Shown: piece after piece, positions 1-7,012 of the stretch
Layout: each line of letters begins with the position of its first letter
Position numbering within the stretch: position 1 is the first letter of the stretch
Assembly (NCBI GenBank): GCA_049651845.1
Contig: JBASCW010000137.1
Location: 1-27,549, forward strand
DNA length: 27,549 nucleotides
DNA from: RBG-16-66-20 sp049651845
GTDB lineage: Bacteria; Pseudomonadota; Gammaproteobacteria; Burkholderiales; SG8-39
Reading direction: 5' to 3'
Notes under the pieces: model-generated
Told to the model about the DNA's origin: nothing
Seen by the model: the letters and a program-made list of their open reading frames with translations, nothing else
Database searches by the model: none
Program-made: the position numbers and the translations under genes

Positions 1-136
1 CCAGCGTCTCGGCGGCGACGCGCGAGGTCTTGTCCTGCTTTAGAATCGCATCGAGCACCGCGTCGGAAATCTGGTCGGCGACCTTGTCCGGATGGCCCTC
101 GGAAACCGACTCGGAAGTGAAGAGAAATTCGCTCAT
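1..136 (-). CDS. metK: S-adenosylmethionine synthetase, N-terminal fragment (runs off the window)
   Basis: Reading the minus strand from the ATG at 134-136 gives 45 residues beginning MSEFLFTSESVSEGHPDKVA, the highly conserved N-terminus of methionine adenosyltransferase. It contains the EGHPDK segment whose His and Asp contact ATP and Mg. The enzyme makes S-adenosylmethionine from methionine and ATP in the cytoplasm. Only the first ~45 of an expected ~390 residues are present because the gene leaves the left edge; nothing suggests it is broken. It is divergent from the lipid A acyltransferase genes across a 63-base gap, a metK/lpxL arrangement I remember from betaproteobacteria. I looked for a SAM- or SAH-type riboswitch in the short leader and could not support one. 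Confidence 0.96.
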   Translation of the reverse strand, partial: MSEFLFTSESVSEGHPDKVADQISDAVLDAILKQDKTSRVAAETL

Positions 137-199
137 GGGCTGTGGCTGGGCGATCGCAACGCGACCGCGTGGAAAAAAACGGGGCTGCAAGGATAACAG
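137..199. promoter_or_regulatory. Divergent metK/lpxL intergenic region
   Basis: This 63-base gap separates two divergently transcribed genes, so it should hold promoters for both or overlap them. Visible elements are a run of seven A at 173-179 and a Shine-Dalgarno-like AAGGA at 189-193, six bases before the lpxL ATG at 200. I could not assign a convincing -35/-10 pair on either strand, so the promoter role is inferred from gene orientation. Confidence 0.45.
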
Positions 200-1045
200 A
201 TGTCGCGCTTCCTGATGAGCCTCGTCGCCCGTCTGCCGCTGCCCCTGCTGCACGCGCTGGGCGCCATGCTCGGCTGGGCGATCTATGGGCTGTCTCCCAC
301 GTACCGGCGCCACCTGCGGGAGAACCTCGAGGCGGCCGGCTATCGCGACGCGGCCACGCGCCACGCGGCAATCGCGGGCGCGGGCCGCATGGTCGCCGAG
401 CTGCCCGCGGTGTGGCTGCGCCCGCGCGCCGAAGTCGCGGCGCTGGTGCGCCGCATTGAAGGTCGCGAGCTCTTCGACGCCGCGCGCGCGGCCGGCCAGG
501 GCATCGTGTTCCTCACGCCGCACCTGGGCTGCTTCGAGATTGCCGCCAAGGTCGCCGCCGGCGAGTTCCCGATCGCCGTGCTGTACCGCGCGCCGAAGCT
601 CGCCTGGCTGCAGCCGCTCATCGAGCGCGGGCGCGGCGAGGACCGCGTGCGCCTCGCGCGCGCCGACATCTCCGGCGTGCGCGAGCTCGTCGCCGCGCTC
701 GGGCGCGGCGAGGCGGTCGGCATCCTGCCCGACCAGGTGCCCGGCGCGGGCAAGGGCAAGTGGGTCGAGTATTTCGGCAGGCCCGCCTACACGATGACGC
801 TCGCCGCGAAGCTCGCGGCGCGCCCGGGGCGCGTCTGCCTGCTCGCGTTCGGCGAGCGGCTGCCCGGTGGCGCGGGCTACGTGCTGCACCTGCGGCCGCT
901 GCCCGAGCGCGTGCCGGGCGAGAGCGAGACGCGGCGCATGAACCGCGCGCTGGAAGCGCTGATCCGCGAATGCCCGGCGCAGTACCTGTGGGGCTACAAC
1001 CGGTACAAGAGGCCGCGTGGCGCGGCGTCCGCGCGCGCGCCATGA
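200..1045 (+). CDS. lpxL: Lipid A biosynthesis acyltransferase, LpxL/HtrB family (first of a tandem pair)
   Basis: This 281-residue protein belongs to the lysophospholipid acyltransferase superfamily that adds secondary acyl chains to Kdo2-lipid A at the inner membrane, using acyl-ACP. Seen: a hydrophobic N-terminus (residues 1-32, the expected membrane anchor), the HX4E catalytic motif as H108...E113 in TPHLGCFE, an LPDQVPG-type block near residue 175, and a C-terminal PAQYLWGYNRYKRP block typical of the family. The start is set by AAGGA six bases upstream. Its stop overlaps the next start by four bases (ATGA). It is divergent from metK and leads a run that ends at xerC. The acyl chain and position added cannot be read from sequence. 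Confidence 0.93.
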   Translation: MSRFLMSLVARLPLPLLHALGAMLGWAIYGLSPTYRRHLRENLEAAGYRDAATRHAAIAGAGRMVAELPAVWLRPRAEVAALVRRIEGRELFDAARAAGQGIVFLTPHLGCFEIAAKVAAGEFPIAVLYRAPKLAWLQPLIERGRGEDRVRLARADISGVRELVAALGRGEAVGILPDQVPGAGKGKWVEYFGRPAYTMTLAAKLAARPGRVCLLAFGERLPGGAGYVLHLRPLPERVPGESETRRMNRALEALIRECPAQYLWGYNRYKRPRGAASARAP

Positions 1046-1920
1046 GCCGCATCCTGATCGCGCTGATGTGGCTGGCGCACCTGCTGCCGCTGCGGCTGCT
1101 CGCCGTGCTCGGCGACGCAATCGGCGTCGCGGCGTTCTGGCTGATCCGCGAGCGCCGCGAGGTGACGCGCATCAACCTCGCCAAGTGCTTTCCGGCGATG
1201 GCGCCGCGCGCGCGCGAGGCGCTCGCACGCGCGCATTTCCGCGCCTTCTGCCGCGGCATCCTCGACCGCTCGGTGCTGTGGTCGGGCTCGCGCGCGCGCA
1301 TCGAGCGCATGATCCGCATCGAGGGCCTCGAGCAGCTGCGCGCGGCGATGGCCAATCCCGTGGGCGCGCCGATACTGCTGCTGGTGCCGCATTTCGCCGG
1401 CCTGGATGCGGGCCTCATGCGCCTGGTCTGCGAAGTGCCGATCGCCGGCATCTACGCCAACCCGAAGGACCCGGTGCTCGGCGACTGGCTGCGCCGCGGC
1501 CGCGGCCGCTTCGGCAACCTGCAGCAGATCTCGCGCCAGCAGGGCGTGCGCGCCGGGCTGCCGTGGATCCGCAAGGGCTGGCCGTTCTACTACCTGCCGG
1601 ACCAGGACTACGGCCCGCGCGGCGCGCTGTTCGTGCCCTTCTTCGGCGTGCCGGCGGCGACGATGCCCGGCCTGTCGCGCATCGCGCGGCTCACGGGCGC
1701 CAGGGTGCTGCCCTGCGTGACGCGCATGCTGCCCGGCGGCGCGGGCTACGTGCTGCAGATCGAACCGCCGTGGGACAATTTCCCCACGCACGATCCTGCG
1801 GCCGACACGCGCCGCATGAACGAATACATCGAACGGCGGGTGCTCGAGATGCCCGAGCAGTACCTCTGGATGCACAAGCGCTTCAAGACGCGCCCGCCGG
1901 GCGAGGAACGCTTCTACTGA
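1042..1920 (+). CDS. Second LpxL/LpxM-like lipid A acyltransferase
   Basis: This 292-residue protein has the same fold as its neighbour but is clearly diverged. Seen: a hydrophobic N-terminus, the HX4D motif as H117...D122 in PHFAGLD, a YLPDQDYGP block near residue 190, and a C-terminal PEQYLWMHKRFKTRP block. The reading frame is open further upstream, but the ATG at 1042 overlapping the previous TGA gives the normal family length and start. Two tandem acyltransferases would let the cell complete a hexa-acylated lipid A in two late steps. Which copy acts as LpxL and which as LpxM is uncertain. The stop shares a base with the next start (TGATG), indicating translational coupling. Confidence 0.92.
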   Translation: MSRILIALMWLAHLLPLRLLAVLGDAIGVAAFWLIRERREVTRINLAKCFPAMAPRAREALARAHFRAFCRGILDRSVLWSGSRARIERMIRIEGLEQLRAAMANPVGAPILLLVPHFAGLDAGLMRLVCEVPIAGIYANPKDPVLGDWLRRGRGRFGNLQQISRQQGVRAGLPWIRKGWPFYYLPDQDYGPRGALFVPFFGVPAATMPGLSRIARLTGARVLPCVTRMLPGGAGYVLQIEPPWDNFPTHDPAADTRRMNEYIERRVLEMPEQYLWMHKRFKTRPPGEERFY

Positions 1921-2873
1921 TGGCGAAGACGCGAGTCGCGGTGTTCGGCGTGGGCTACATGGGGAAATTCCATGCCGAGAAGTTCGCCGCGAGCGCGGCG
2001 GCCGAGCTGGTCGCGGTCGCGGACGCCGACGGCGCGCGCGCGGGCGAGATCGCCGGGGCGCTCGGCTGCGCGCGCGCCACCGACTACCGCGCATTGCTCG
2101 GCAAGATCGACGCGGCCTGCGTGGCCGTGCCCACCGAGCGGCACCACGAGGCGGTGCGCGCCTGCCTGGCAGCGGGCGTGCACGTGCTCGTGGAAAAGCC
2201 GATCGCGCGCACGCTCGTGGAAGCCGACGAGCTGCTCGAGCTCGCGAAGCAGAAAGACCTGGTGCTGCAGGTCGGCCACCTGCAGCGCTTCAACCCGGCG
2301 TTTCAGGCGCTCGCCGCGGACGCGGCGCGGCCGCTGTTCATCGACATCGAGCGCCTGGCGCCGTTCAAGGCACGCGGCACCGACGTCGACGTGATCCTCG
2401 ACCTCATGATCCACGACCTCGACCTCGCGCTCGCGCTCGCGCGCGCGCCCGTGGAGCAGGTGAGCGCGAGCGGCTTTCGCGTGCTGACGCAAGCCATCGA
2501 CATCGCCAACGCGCGCATCGAGTTCGCCGACGGCACGATCGCCAGCGTCTCGGCGAGCCGCGTCAGCCAGTCGCCGGTGCGCAAACTCCGCGTGTTCCGC
2601 CACGACGGCTACGTCTCGGCCGACCTGCAGGGCCAGAAATTGCGCTATGTGCGAAAAAGCGGCGCTGCGGGCGCCGAGGGCATCGAGGCGGTCGAGCGCG
2701 GCTTCGAGCGCATCGACGAGCTGCGCGCGCAGGCCGAGGACTTCCTGCGTGCGGTGCGCGAGCGCGGCGCGCCCCTGGTGAGCGGCGAGCAGGGCCGGCG
2801 CACCCTCGCGCTCGCGCTCGAGGTGGGGCGGCTCGTCGACGAGCGCCTCGCGCGCCATGCGGAGCTGCAATGA
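1920..2873 (+). CDS. Gfo/Idh/MocA-family NAD(P)-dependent oxidoreductase (possible UDP-GlcNAc 3-dehydrogenase, GnnA-like)
   Basis: This 317-residue protein has an N-terminal Rossmann fold with GVGYMG at residues 10-15, the family EKP motif at 92-94 and a DLMIHDLDL segment around 161-169 containing the predicted catalytic His165. The family oxidises sugar hydroxyls with NAD(P). Placement directly after two lipid A acyltransferases, with a one-base overlap, suggests an LPS-sugar substrate. The H-D segment resembles my recollection of GnnA, which oxidises UDP-GlcNAc at C3 for 2,3-diamino lipid A. No GnnB-type aminotransferase is in the window, so that function is inference. The stop overlaps dapF by four bases. 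A generic sugar or inositol dehydrogenase is the alternative. Confidence 0.85.
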   Translation: MAKTRVAVFGVGYMGKFHAEKFAASAAAELVAVADADGARAGEIAGALGCARATDYRALLGKIDAACVAVPTERHHEAVRACLAAGVHVLVEKPIARTLVEADELLELAKQKDLVLQVGHLQRFNPAFQALAADAARPLFIDIERLAPFKARGTDVDVILDLMIHDLDLALALARAPVEQVSASGFRVLTQAIDIANARIEFADGTIASVSASRVSQSPVRKLRVFRHDGYVSADLQGQKLRYVRKSGAAGAEGIEAVERGFERIDELRAQAEDFLRAVRERGAPLVSGEQGRRTLALALEVGRLVDERLARHAELQ

Positions 2874-3664
2874 AGTTCACCAAGATGGAGGGTGCGGGCA
2901 ACGATTTCGTGGTTCTGGATCTCACGCAGGAAGCTTTCTCGCTTGCCCCGGAGAAGATTCGAAAACTTGCAGACCGGCATTACGGCGTAGGCGCCGACCA
3001 GGTTCTGGTGGTCGAAAAGGCAAGCCTGCCCGGCGTCGACTTCCGCTACCGCATCTTCAACGCCGACGGCGGCGAAGTCGAGCAGTGCGGCAACGGCGCG
3101 CGCTGCTTCGTGAAGTTCGTGCGCGCGCGCGGGCTCACGCAGAAGAGGGAGATCCGCGTCGAGACGCTCGGCGGCATCATCGCGCCGCGCCTCGAGGACG
3201 ACGGCGAGGTGAGCGTTGACATGGGGCCGCCTGCTGTTGAACTGCCCTTGCTGCAGAAACTCTCCATTGGGAGCGAACTCGTTGAGCTCACGATCCTTTC
3301 GATGGGCAACCCTCACGCCGTCCAGATCGTCGCCGATGTCGAGCGCGCGCCGGTGACCACGCAGGGCCCGCTGCTCGAGCGCCACGAACGCTTCCCGAAG
3401 CGCGTCAACGCGGGCTACCTGCAGGTGCGCGACCGGCAGCGCGCGCGGCTGCGCGTGTGGGAGCGCGGCGCGGGCGAGACGCTCGCCTGCGGCACGGGCG
3501 CCTGCGCCGCGGCGGTCGCGGGCGTGCTGCGCGGTCTGCTCGACTCGCCCGTGGCGGTCGAAACGCGCGGCGGCACGTTGACCATCGCTTGGGCCGGCGG
3601 CGACAATGCCGTCTGGATGAAGGGCCCGGCGAAAACCGTGTTCGAAGGCGAGATAGACCTATAA
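2870..3664 (+). CDS. dapF: Diaminopimelate epimerase
   Basis: This 264-residue enzyme interconverts LL- and meso-diaminopimelate, supplying lysine and the peptidoglycan cross-linking residue. Both catalytic cysteines are present in their diagnostic contexts: C73 in EQCGNGARCF and C207 in LACGTGACA. The N-terminal MKFTKMEGAGNDFV is also characteristic. The ATG overlaps the preceding stop (ATGA). Length is normal to slightly short for the family. Codon use is uneven: stretches near 2900-3010 and 3225-3310 use far fewer G/C third positions than the rest. DUF484 and xerC follow, the dapF-DUF484-xerC order common in Proteobacteria. Confidence 0.97.
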   Translation: MKFTKMEGAGNDFVVLDLTQEAFSLAPEKIRKLADRHYGVGADQVLVVEKASLPGVDFRYRIFNADGGEVEQCGNGARCFVKFVRARGLTQKREIRVETLGGIIAPRLEDDGEVSVDMGPPAVELPLLQKLSIGSELVELTILSMGNPHAVQIVADVERAPVTTQGPLLERHERFPKRVNAGYLQVRDRQRARLRVWERGAGETLACGTGACAAAVAGVLRGLLDSPVAVETRGGTLTIAWAGGDNAVWMKGPAKTVFEGEIDL

Positions 3665-3676
3665 CAAGAGGCCAGC

Positions 3677-4321
3677 ATGGACGCCAACGAAGTCGCGCAG
3701 TTCCTCAAGACCCACCCGCAGTTCTTCGACCAGCACCCGCAGCTGCTGGAATCCATCTACGTGCCGCACCCGCACGGCGGGCGCGCGATCCCGCTCACCG
3801 AGCGCCAGATCGTCACGCTGCGCGAGAAGGTGCGCCTGCTCGAGTCCAAGCTCGGCGAGTTCGTGCGCTTCGGCGAGGACAACGACGCGATCGGCGAGAA
3901 GGTGCACCGCCTGTCGCTCGCGCTGCTGGGCGCCAAGGACTTCGCCGCCACCGCGCACGCGCTCTACTTCCACCTGCGCGAGGACTTCGCGGTACCGCAC
4001 GTGGCGCTGCGCGTCTGGGGCAAATCGCTGCTCGACGGCACGCTCGAGGGCACCGCGGTGGATCCGGCGTTGCGCGACCTGGCCGAGACCATGGGCGCGC
4101 CGCAATGCGGTCCCGCGGCCGGCAACGCATTCCTGCCGCTGTTTCGCGAGGCGCAGGACCACATCCGCTCGATGGCGCTGGTGCCGCTCGGGCAGACGCG
4201 CACCATGGGCGTACTCGCGCTAGGCAGCGAGGACCCGCAACGCTTCTACGTCGAGATGGGCACGCTCTACCTGCGCCGCATCGGCGAGCTCACCGCGGGG
4301 GCGCTGTCCGCGCGGACGTGA
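3677..4321 (+). CDS. DUF484 family protein (GAF-like), between dapF and xerC
   Basis: This 214-residue cytoplasmic protein begins MDANEVAQFLKTHPQFFDQH, a typical DUF484 N-terminus. A short coiled-coil-like helix follows (RQIVTLREKVRLLESKLGEF, about residues 37-56), then a GAF-like sensory domain. DUF484 proteins sit almost invariably next to xerC in Gammaproteobacteria and Betaproteobacteria; their biochemical role is not established. The ATG is preceded by AGAGG at about 3667-3671. The TGA at 4319-4321 overlaps the GTG start of xerC, so the two are probably co-translated. I see no catalytic motif. Confidence 0.88.
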   Translation: MDANEVAQFLKTHPQFFDQHPQLLESIYVPHPHGGRAIPLTERQIVTLREKVRLLESKLGEFVRFGEDNDAIGEKVHRLSLALLGAKDFAATAHALYFHLREDFAVPHVALRVWGKSLLDGTLEGTAVDPALRDLAETMGAPQCGPAAGNAFLPLFREAQDHIRSMALVPLGQTRTMGVLALGSEDPQRFYVEMGTLYLRRIGELTAGALSART

Positions 4322-5223
4322 ACGATTCCGATCTCGGCAAGGCCTGGCTAGAGGCGCTCGAGCATCAGAGGCGTCTTGCGCAGCACACGCTGGCCAATTA
4401 CTCCCGCGCTATCGATGTTCTGTTCGCATTGAAGGATAAGACAAGCCTGCGCGATCTCGACGCGCAGCACATCAGGCGCTTGGTCGCGCGCCTGCACGCC
4501 GCAGGCCTGTCGGGCCGCACGCTCGCACTCACGCTCTCTGCCTGGCGCGGCTTCTATCACTGGCTGGCGCGGCACAAGGGCTTTCCCGCCAATCCCGTCC
4601 AGGGCGTGCGTGCGCCCAAGTCGCCGCGCCGCCTGCCGAAGGCGCTTTCGGTGGAGCAGGCGCGGCAGCTGCTCGAGGCGCCCGAGACGGCGGCCGAGGG
4701 CGCGGCGCCGGCGGCCAAGCGCGACCGCGCGATGTTCGAGCTGCTGTACTCCTCGGGGCTGCGCCTGGCGGAGCTCGTCGCGCTGGACGCCGACGACGGG
4801 CGCCTCGACCTGCGCCAGGCGGAAGTCACCGTCACCGGCAAGGGCGCCAAGACGCGCACCGTGCCGGTGGGCGCGCGCGCGCGCGCGGCGCTGCGCGACT
4901 GGCTCAAGGCGCGCGCGCTGATGGCGCATCCGGAGGAGCGCGCGCTCTTCGTGGGCGCGCGCGGGCGGCGCATCGCACCGGGCACGGTGCAGGCGCGGCT
5001 ACGCGCCTGGTCGCGGCGCAGGGGCCTCGGCGCCGCGGTGCACCCGCACATGCTGCGCCATTCGTTCGCCAGCCACGTGCTGCAGTCCTCGCAGGACCTG
5101 CGCGCGGTGCAGGAGATGCTCGGCCACGCGAGCATCGCCACCACGCAGGTCTACACGCACCTGGACTTCCAGGCGCTCGCGAAGGTCTACGACGCGGCGC
5201 ACCCGCGCGCGCGAAAGAAGTAA
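4318..5223 (+). CDS. xerC: Site-specific tyrosine recombinase XerC
   Basis: This 301-residue recombinase resolves chromosome dimers at dif together with XerD. It has an N-terminal SAM-like core-binding domain (about 1-90) and a C-terminal catalytic domain with the complete set of active residues: R149 in SGLRLAE, K175 in TGKGAK, H244 and R247 in HPHMLRHSF, H270 in LGHASI and the nucleophile Y279 in QVYTHL. I chose the GTG at 4318 because it gives the normal length and a GTGA overlap with the DUF484 stop; the frame is open far upstream, but that region is shadow. No mobile-element hallmarks surround it, so it is the housekeeping XerC and not an integrase. Confidence 0.95.
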   Translation: MNDSDLGKAWLEALEHQRRLAQHTLANYSRAIDVLFALKDKTSLRDLDAQHIRRLVARLHAAGLSGRTLALTLSAWRGFYHWLARHKGFPANPVQGVRAPKSPRRLPKALSVEQARQLLEAPETAAEGAAPAAKRDRAMFELLYSSGLRLAELVALDADDGRLDLRQAEVTVTGKGAKTRTVPVGARARAALRDWLKARALMAHPEERALFVGARGRRIAPGTVQARLRAWSRRRGLGAAVHPHMLRHSFASHVLQSSQDLRAVQEMLGHASIATTQVYTHLDFQALAKVYDAAHPRARKK

Positions 5224-5233
5224 GACTGCGGAT

Positions 5234-6418
5234 ATGAAATCGCTACACCTCAAGAGCGGGCGCGACAAGTCGCTCAAGCGCCGCCATCCCTGGATTTTCT
5301 CGGGCGCGGTGGCGAAGGTGGACGGCGAGCCCGCGAGCGGCGAGACGGTGCTCGTGAAATCCGGCGGCCAGCCGGTCGCGGTCGCCGCCTGGAGCCCGAA
5401 GTCCCAGATTTGCGCGCGCGTCTGGAGTTTTGACGCTGCCACCCGGATTGAGCGATCTTTTTTCGATTTCACTCTGAAAGAAGCAATTCAACTTCGAAAT
5501 TCCCTCCCTGCCGCTCATCACAGCAACGCGCTACGCCTGGTGCACGGCGAGTCCGACGGCCTGCCCGGCCTCATCGTCGACCGCTACGCCGACGTGCTGG
5601 TGGCGCAATTGCTCTCAGCCGGTGCGGAGCGCTGGAAGGAAGAGATCTTCGACGCGCTCGCTACCATCACAGGCTGCGAGGCGATCTACGAACGCTCGGA
5701 TGCCGACGTGCGCAAGCTCGAAGGGCTCGAGCCGCGCACCGGCTTCGCGCGCGGCAACCGGGAGGCGAAGCGCTGCCCGATCCTCGAGCACGGGCTGCAT
5801 TTCCGCGTCGACGTGGAGGCGGGGCAGAAGACGGGCTTCTTCCTCGACCAGCGCGAGAACCGGCAGCGCGTGCGCGCGCTCGCGCACGGCCGCGAGGTGC
5901 TGGACGCCTTCTGTTACACCGGCGGCTTCGCGGTCGCCGCGCTCGCGGGCGGCGCGGCAAAGGTCACCGCGGTGGATAGTTCCGCATCCGCGCTGGAGGT
6001 TGCCAAAGAGCATGTGAATGCAAATTCAATGGAGTTTTCAAGAATTTCGTTTGAACGAGCCGATGTATTCGCCTACCAGCGCCGGTTGCGCGACGAGGGC
6101 CGCGCCTTCGACCTGGTGGTCCTCGACCCGCCCAAGTTCGCGCCGACCGCGGCGCAGGCGAAGAACGCCGCGCGCGCCTACAAGGACATCAACCTGCTCG
6201 CGCTGAAGCTGCTCAAGCCCGGCGGATTGCTGGCGACGTTCTCCTGTTCGGGCGGCGTGACGGTGGAGCTGTTCCAGTCCATCGTCGCGGGCGCCGCCGC
6301 CGACGCGGGCGTGGATGCGAAAATACTGGAGCGCTTCGGCGCGGCCGCGGATCACCCGGTGGCGCTGAATTTTCCCGAAGGTGAGTATCTCAAGGGATTG
6401 CTGCTCTTGCGCGCGTGA
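5234..6418 (+). CDS. rlmI: Class I rRNA methyltransferase, RlmI-like (23S rRNA m5C1962)
   Basis: This 394-residue protein is the length of E. coli RlmI (about 396). It has an N-terminal PUA RNA-binding domain with the characteristic KRRHPWIFSGAV stretch (residues ~15-27), a SAM-binding motif I around VLDAFCYTGGFAV, a DPPKF motif IV, and FSCSGG with the likely catalytic cysteine. The family methylates a cytosine in 23S rRNA. It lies 10 bases after xerC and is probably read from the same transcript. Two segments (about 5440-5520 and 5985-6065) are AT-richer and use codons unlike the rest of the gene, although the frame and protein stay intact. A related RlmK/L-type specificity cannot be excluded. 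Confidence 0.88.
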   Translation: MKSLHLKSGRDKSLKRRHPWIFSGAVAKVDGEPASGETVLVKSGGQPVAVAAWSPKSQICARVWSFDAATRIERSFFDFTLKEAIQLRNSLPAAHHSNALRLVHGESDGLPGLIVDRYADVLVAQLLSAGAERWKEEIFDALATITGCEAIYERSDADVRKLEGLEPRTGFARGNREAKRCPILEHGLHFRVDVEAGQKTGFFLDQRENRQRVRALAHGREVLDAFCYTGGFAVAALAGGAAKVTAVDSSASALEVAKEHVNANSMEFSRISFERADVFAYQRRLRDEGRAFDLVVLDPPKFAPTAAQAKNAARAYKDINLLALKLLKPGGLLATFSCSGGVTVELFQSIVAGAAADAGVDAKILERFGAAADHPVALNFPEGEYLKGLLLLRA

Positions 6419-6427
6419 AGCGTCGCA

Positions 6428-6456
6428 TTGACTTGGGTAGGGCAGTGGCTGAGAAT
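6428..6456 (+). promoter_or_regulatory. Predicted sigma-70 promoter of the toxin-antitoxin pair
   Basis: TTGACT at 6428-6433 matches the -35 consensus at five of six bases. After a 17-base spacer, GAGAAT at 6451-6456 matches the -10 at four of six. The two operator palindromes lie immediately downstream, so repressor bound there would block the start site. It follows the rlmI stop by nine bases, which makes the TA pair an independent unit. Confidence 0.6.
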
Positions 6457-6472
6457 GTGCACATTGTGTACA
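6456..6472. promoter_or_regulatory. Likely autoregulatory operator of the RHH antitoxin (tandem TGTGYACA)
   Basis: TGTGCACA at 6456-6463 is a perfect palindrome, and TGTGTACA at 6465-6472 repeats it with one change, nine bases along, so successive copies lie close to one helical turn apart. Ribbon-helix-helix dimers characteristically bind short tandem sites at that spacing. The block sits just after the predicted -10 and 10 bases before the antitoxin ATG. Binding by this antitoxin is inference. Confidence 0.6.
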
Positions 6473-6482
6473 AAATGCTGGA

Positions 6483-6737
6483 ATGAGCGATCCTCTCACC
6501 CTGAGACTCGAACGGCGCCTCAAGGCGCGCCTTGACCGCCTGGCCAAGGCGACCGACCGCAGCCGGGCTTGGTTGGCGGCCGAGGCCGTCAGGCATTATC
6601 TCGAGCTCAATGAGTGGCAAATCGCCGCGATTCGCGCCGGCGTTCGTGAAGCCGATCGGGGCCGGTTGGTCAGCCACGAGCGCCTGAGGGCCAAGTGGGA
6701 GAGGCGCCTTGCGGCTGCGCTGGACAAGGATCGCTGA
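6483..6737 (+). CDS. Ribbon-helix-helix antitoxin (CopG/ParD-like)
   Basis: This 84-residue basic protein begins with a beta-strand (DPLTLRLERRLKARLDRL) followed by helix-turn-helix-like segments through SRAWLAAEAVRHYLEL, the ribbon-helix-helix layout of CopG/ParD-type antitoxins. The C-terminal part (residues ~40-84, charged and helical) would wrap the toxin. It should neutralise the adjacent ParE/RelE toxin and repress the operon through the tandem sites at 6456-6472. It overlaps the toxin gene by 29 bases, the usual coupling in type II systems. The assignment rests on motif shape and on the toxin neighbour. Confidence 0.86.
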   Translation: MSDPLTLRLERRLKARLDRLAKATDRSRAWLAAEAVRHYLELNEWQIAAIRAGVREADRGRLVSHERLRAKWERRLAAALDKDR

Positions 6738-6996
6738 GAGCGATCTCGACGAAATCGCGGCCTACATCGAGTCCGACAGCCCGGCAGCGGCGGCGCGTGT
6801 GGTTCTGGAAATCATCGACCAGGTCGAATCGCAGCTGCCGGACCACCCGGCAATCGGTAGGCCGGGCAGGGTCGCGGGCACCCGTGAATTGGTGATTGGC
6901 GGCCTGCCGTACATAGTCGCGTATCGTGTCAGCGGCGGCGACCTGGAGTTGCTTCGCGTTCTTCATACTTCACGCCGCTGGCCGTCCAGGCTTTAA
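6709..6996 (+). CDS. ParE/RelE-superfamily toxin
   Basis: This 95-residue protein shows the family pattern: a start like RLRWTRIAESDLDEIAAYI, a central GRPGRVAGTRELVI segment, then LPYIVAYRV and a C-terminal LRVLHTSRRWP. Family members either cleave mRNA at the ribosome (RelE) or poison DNA gyrase (ParE). The VAYRV...VLHTSRRWP ending resembles ParE-like proteins more, but sequence alone does not decide. The start is a TTG at 6709 inside the antitoxin gene, preceded by a GGGAGAGG-like site; no ATG or GTG fits the conserved N-terminus. Codon use is a little less GC-biased than in flanking genes, consistent with accessory origin. Confidence 0.87.
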   Translation: MRLRWTRIAESDLDEIAAYIESDSPAAAARVVLEIIDQVESQLPDHPAIGRPGRVAGTRELVIGGLPYIVAYRVSGGDLELLRVLHTSRRWPSRL

Positions 6997-7012
6997 ATTG
7001 AAATAGGAGCTC

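Noticed and set aside
137..199. SAM- or SAH-responsive riboswitch ahead of metK
   Set aside because: The leader is only about 63 bases and I see no matching conserved helices or motif.
994..2094. A 366-codon minus-strand frame opposite the second acyltransferase
   Set aside because: Low-complexity Arg-rich shadow of the lpxL-like gene and of the start of the dehydrogenase gene; no motif or ribosome-binding site.
4318..5223. Phage or integron integrase interpretation of the tyrosine recombinase
   Set aside because: Full XerC motif set, housekeeping dapF-DUF484-xerC context, and no attachment repeats or phage genes nearby.
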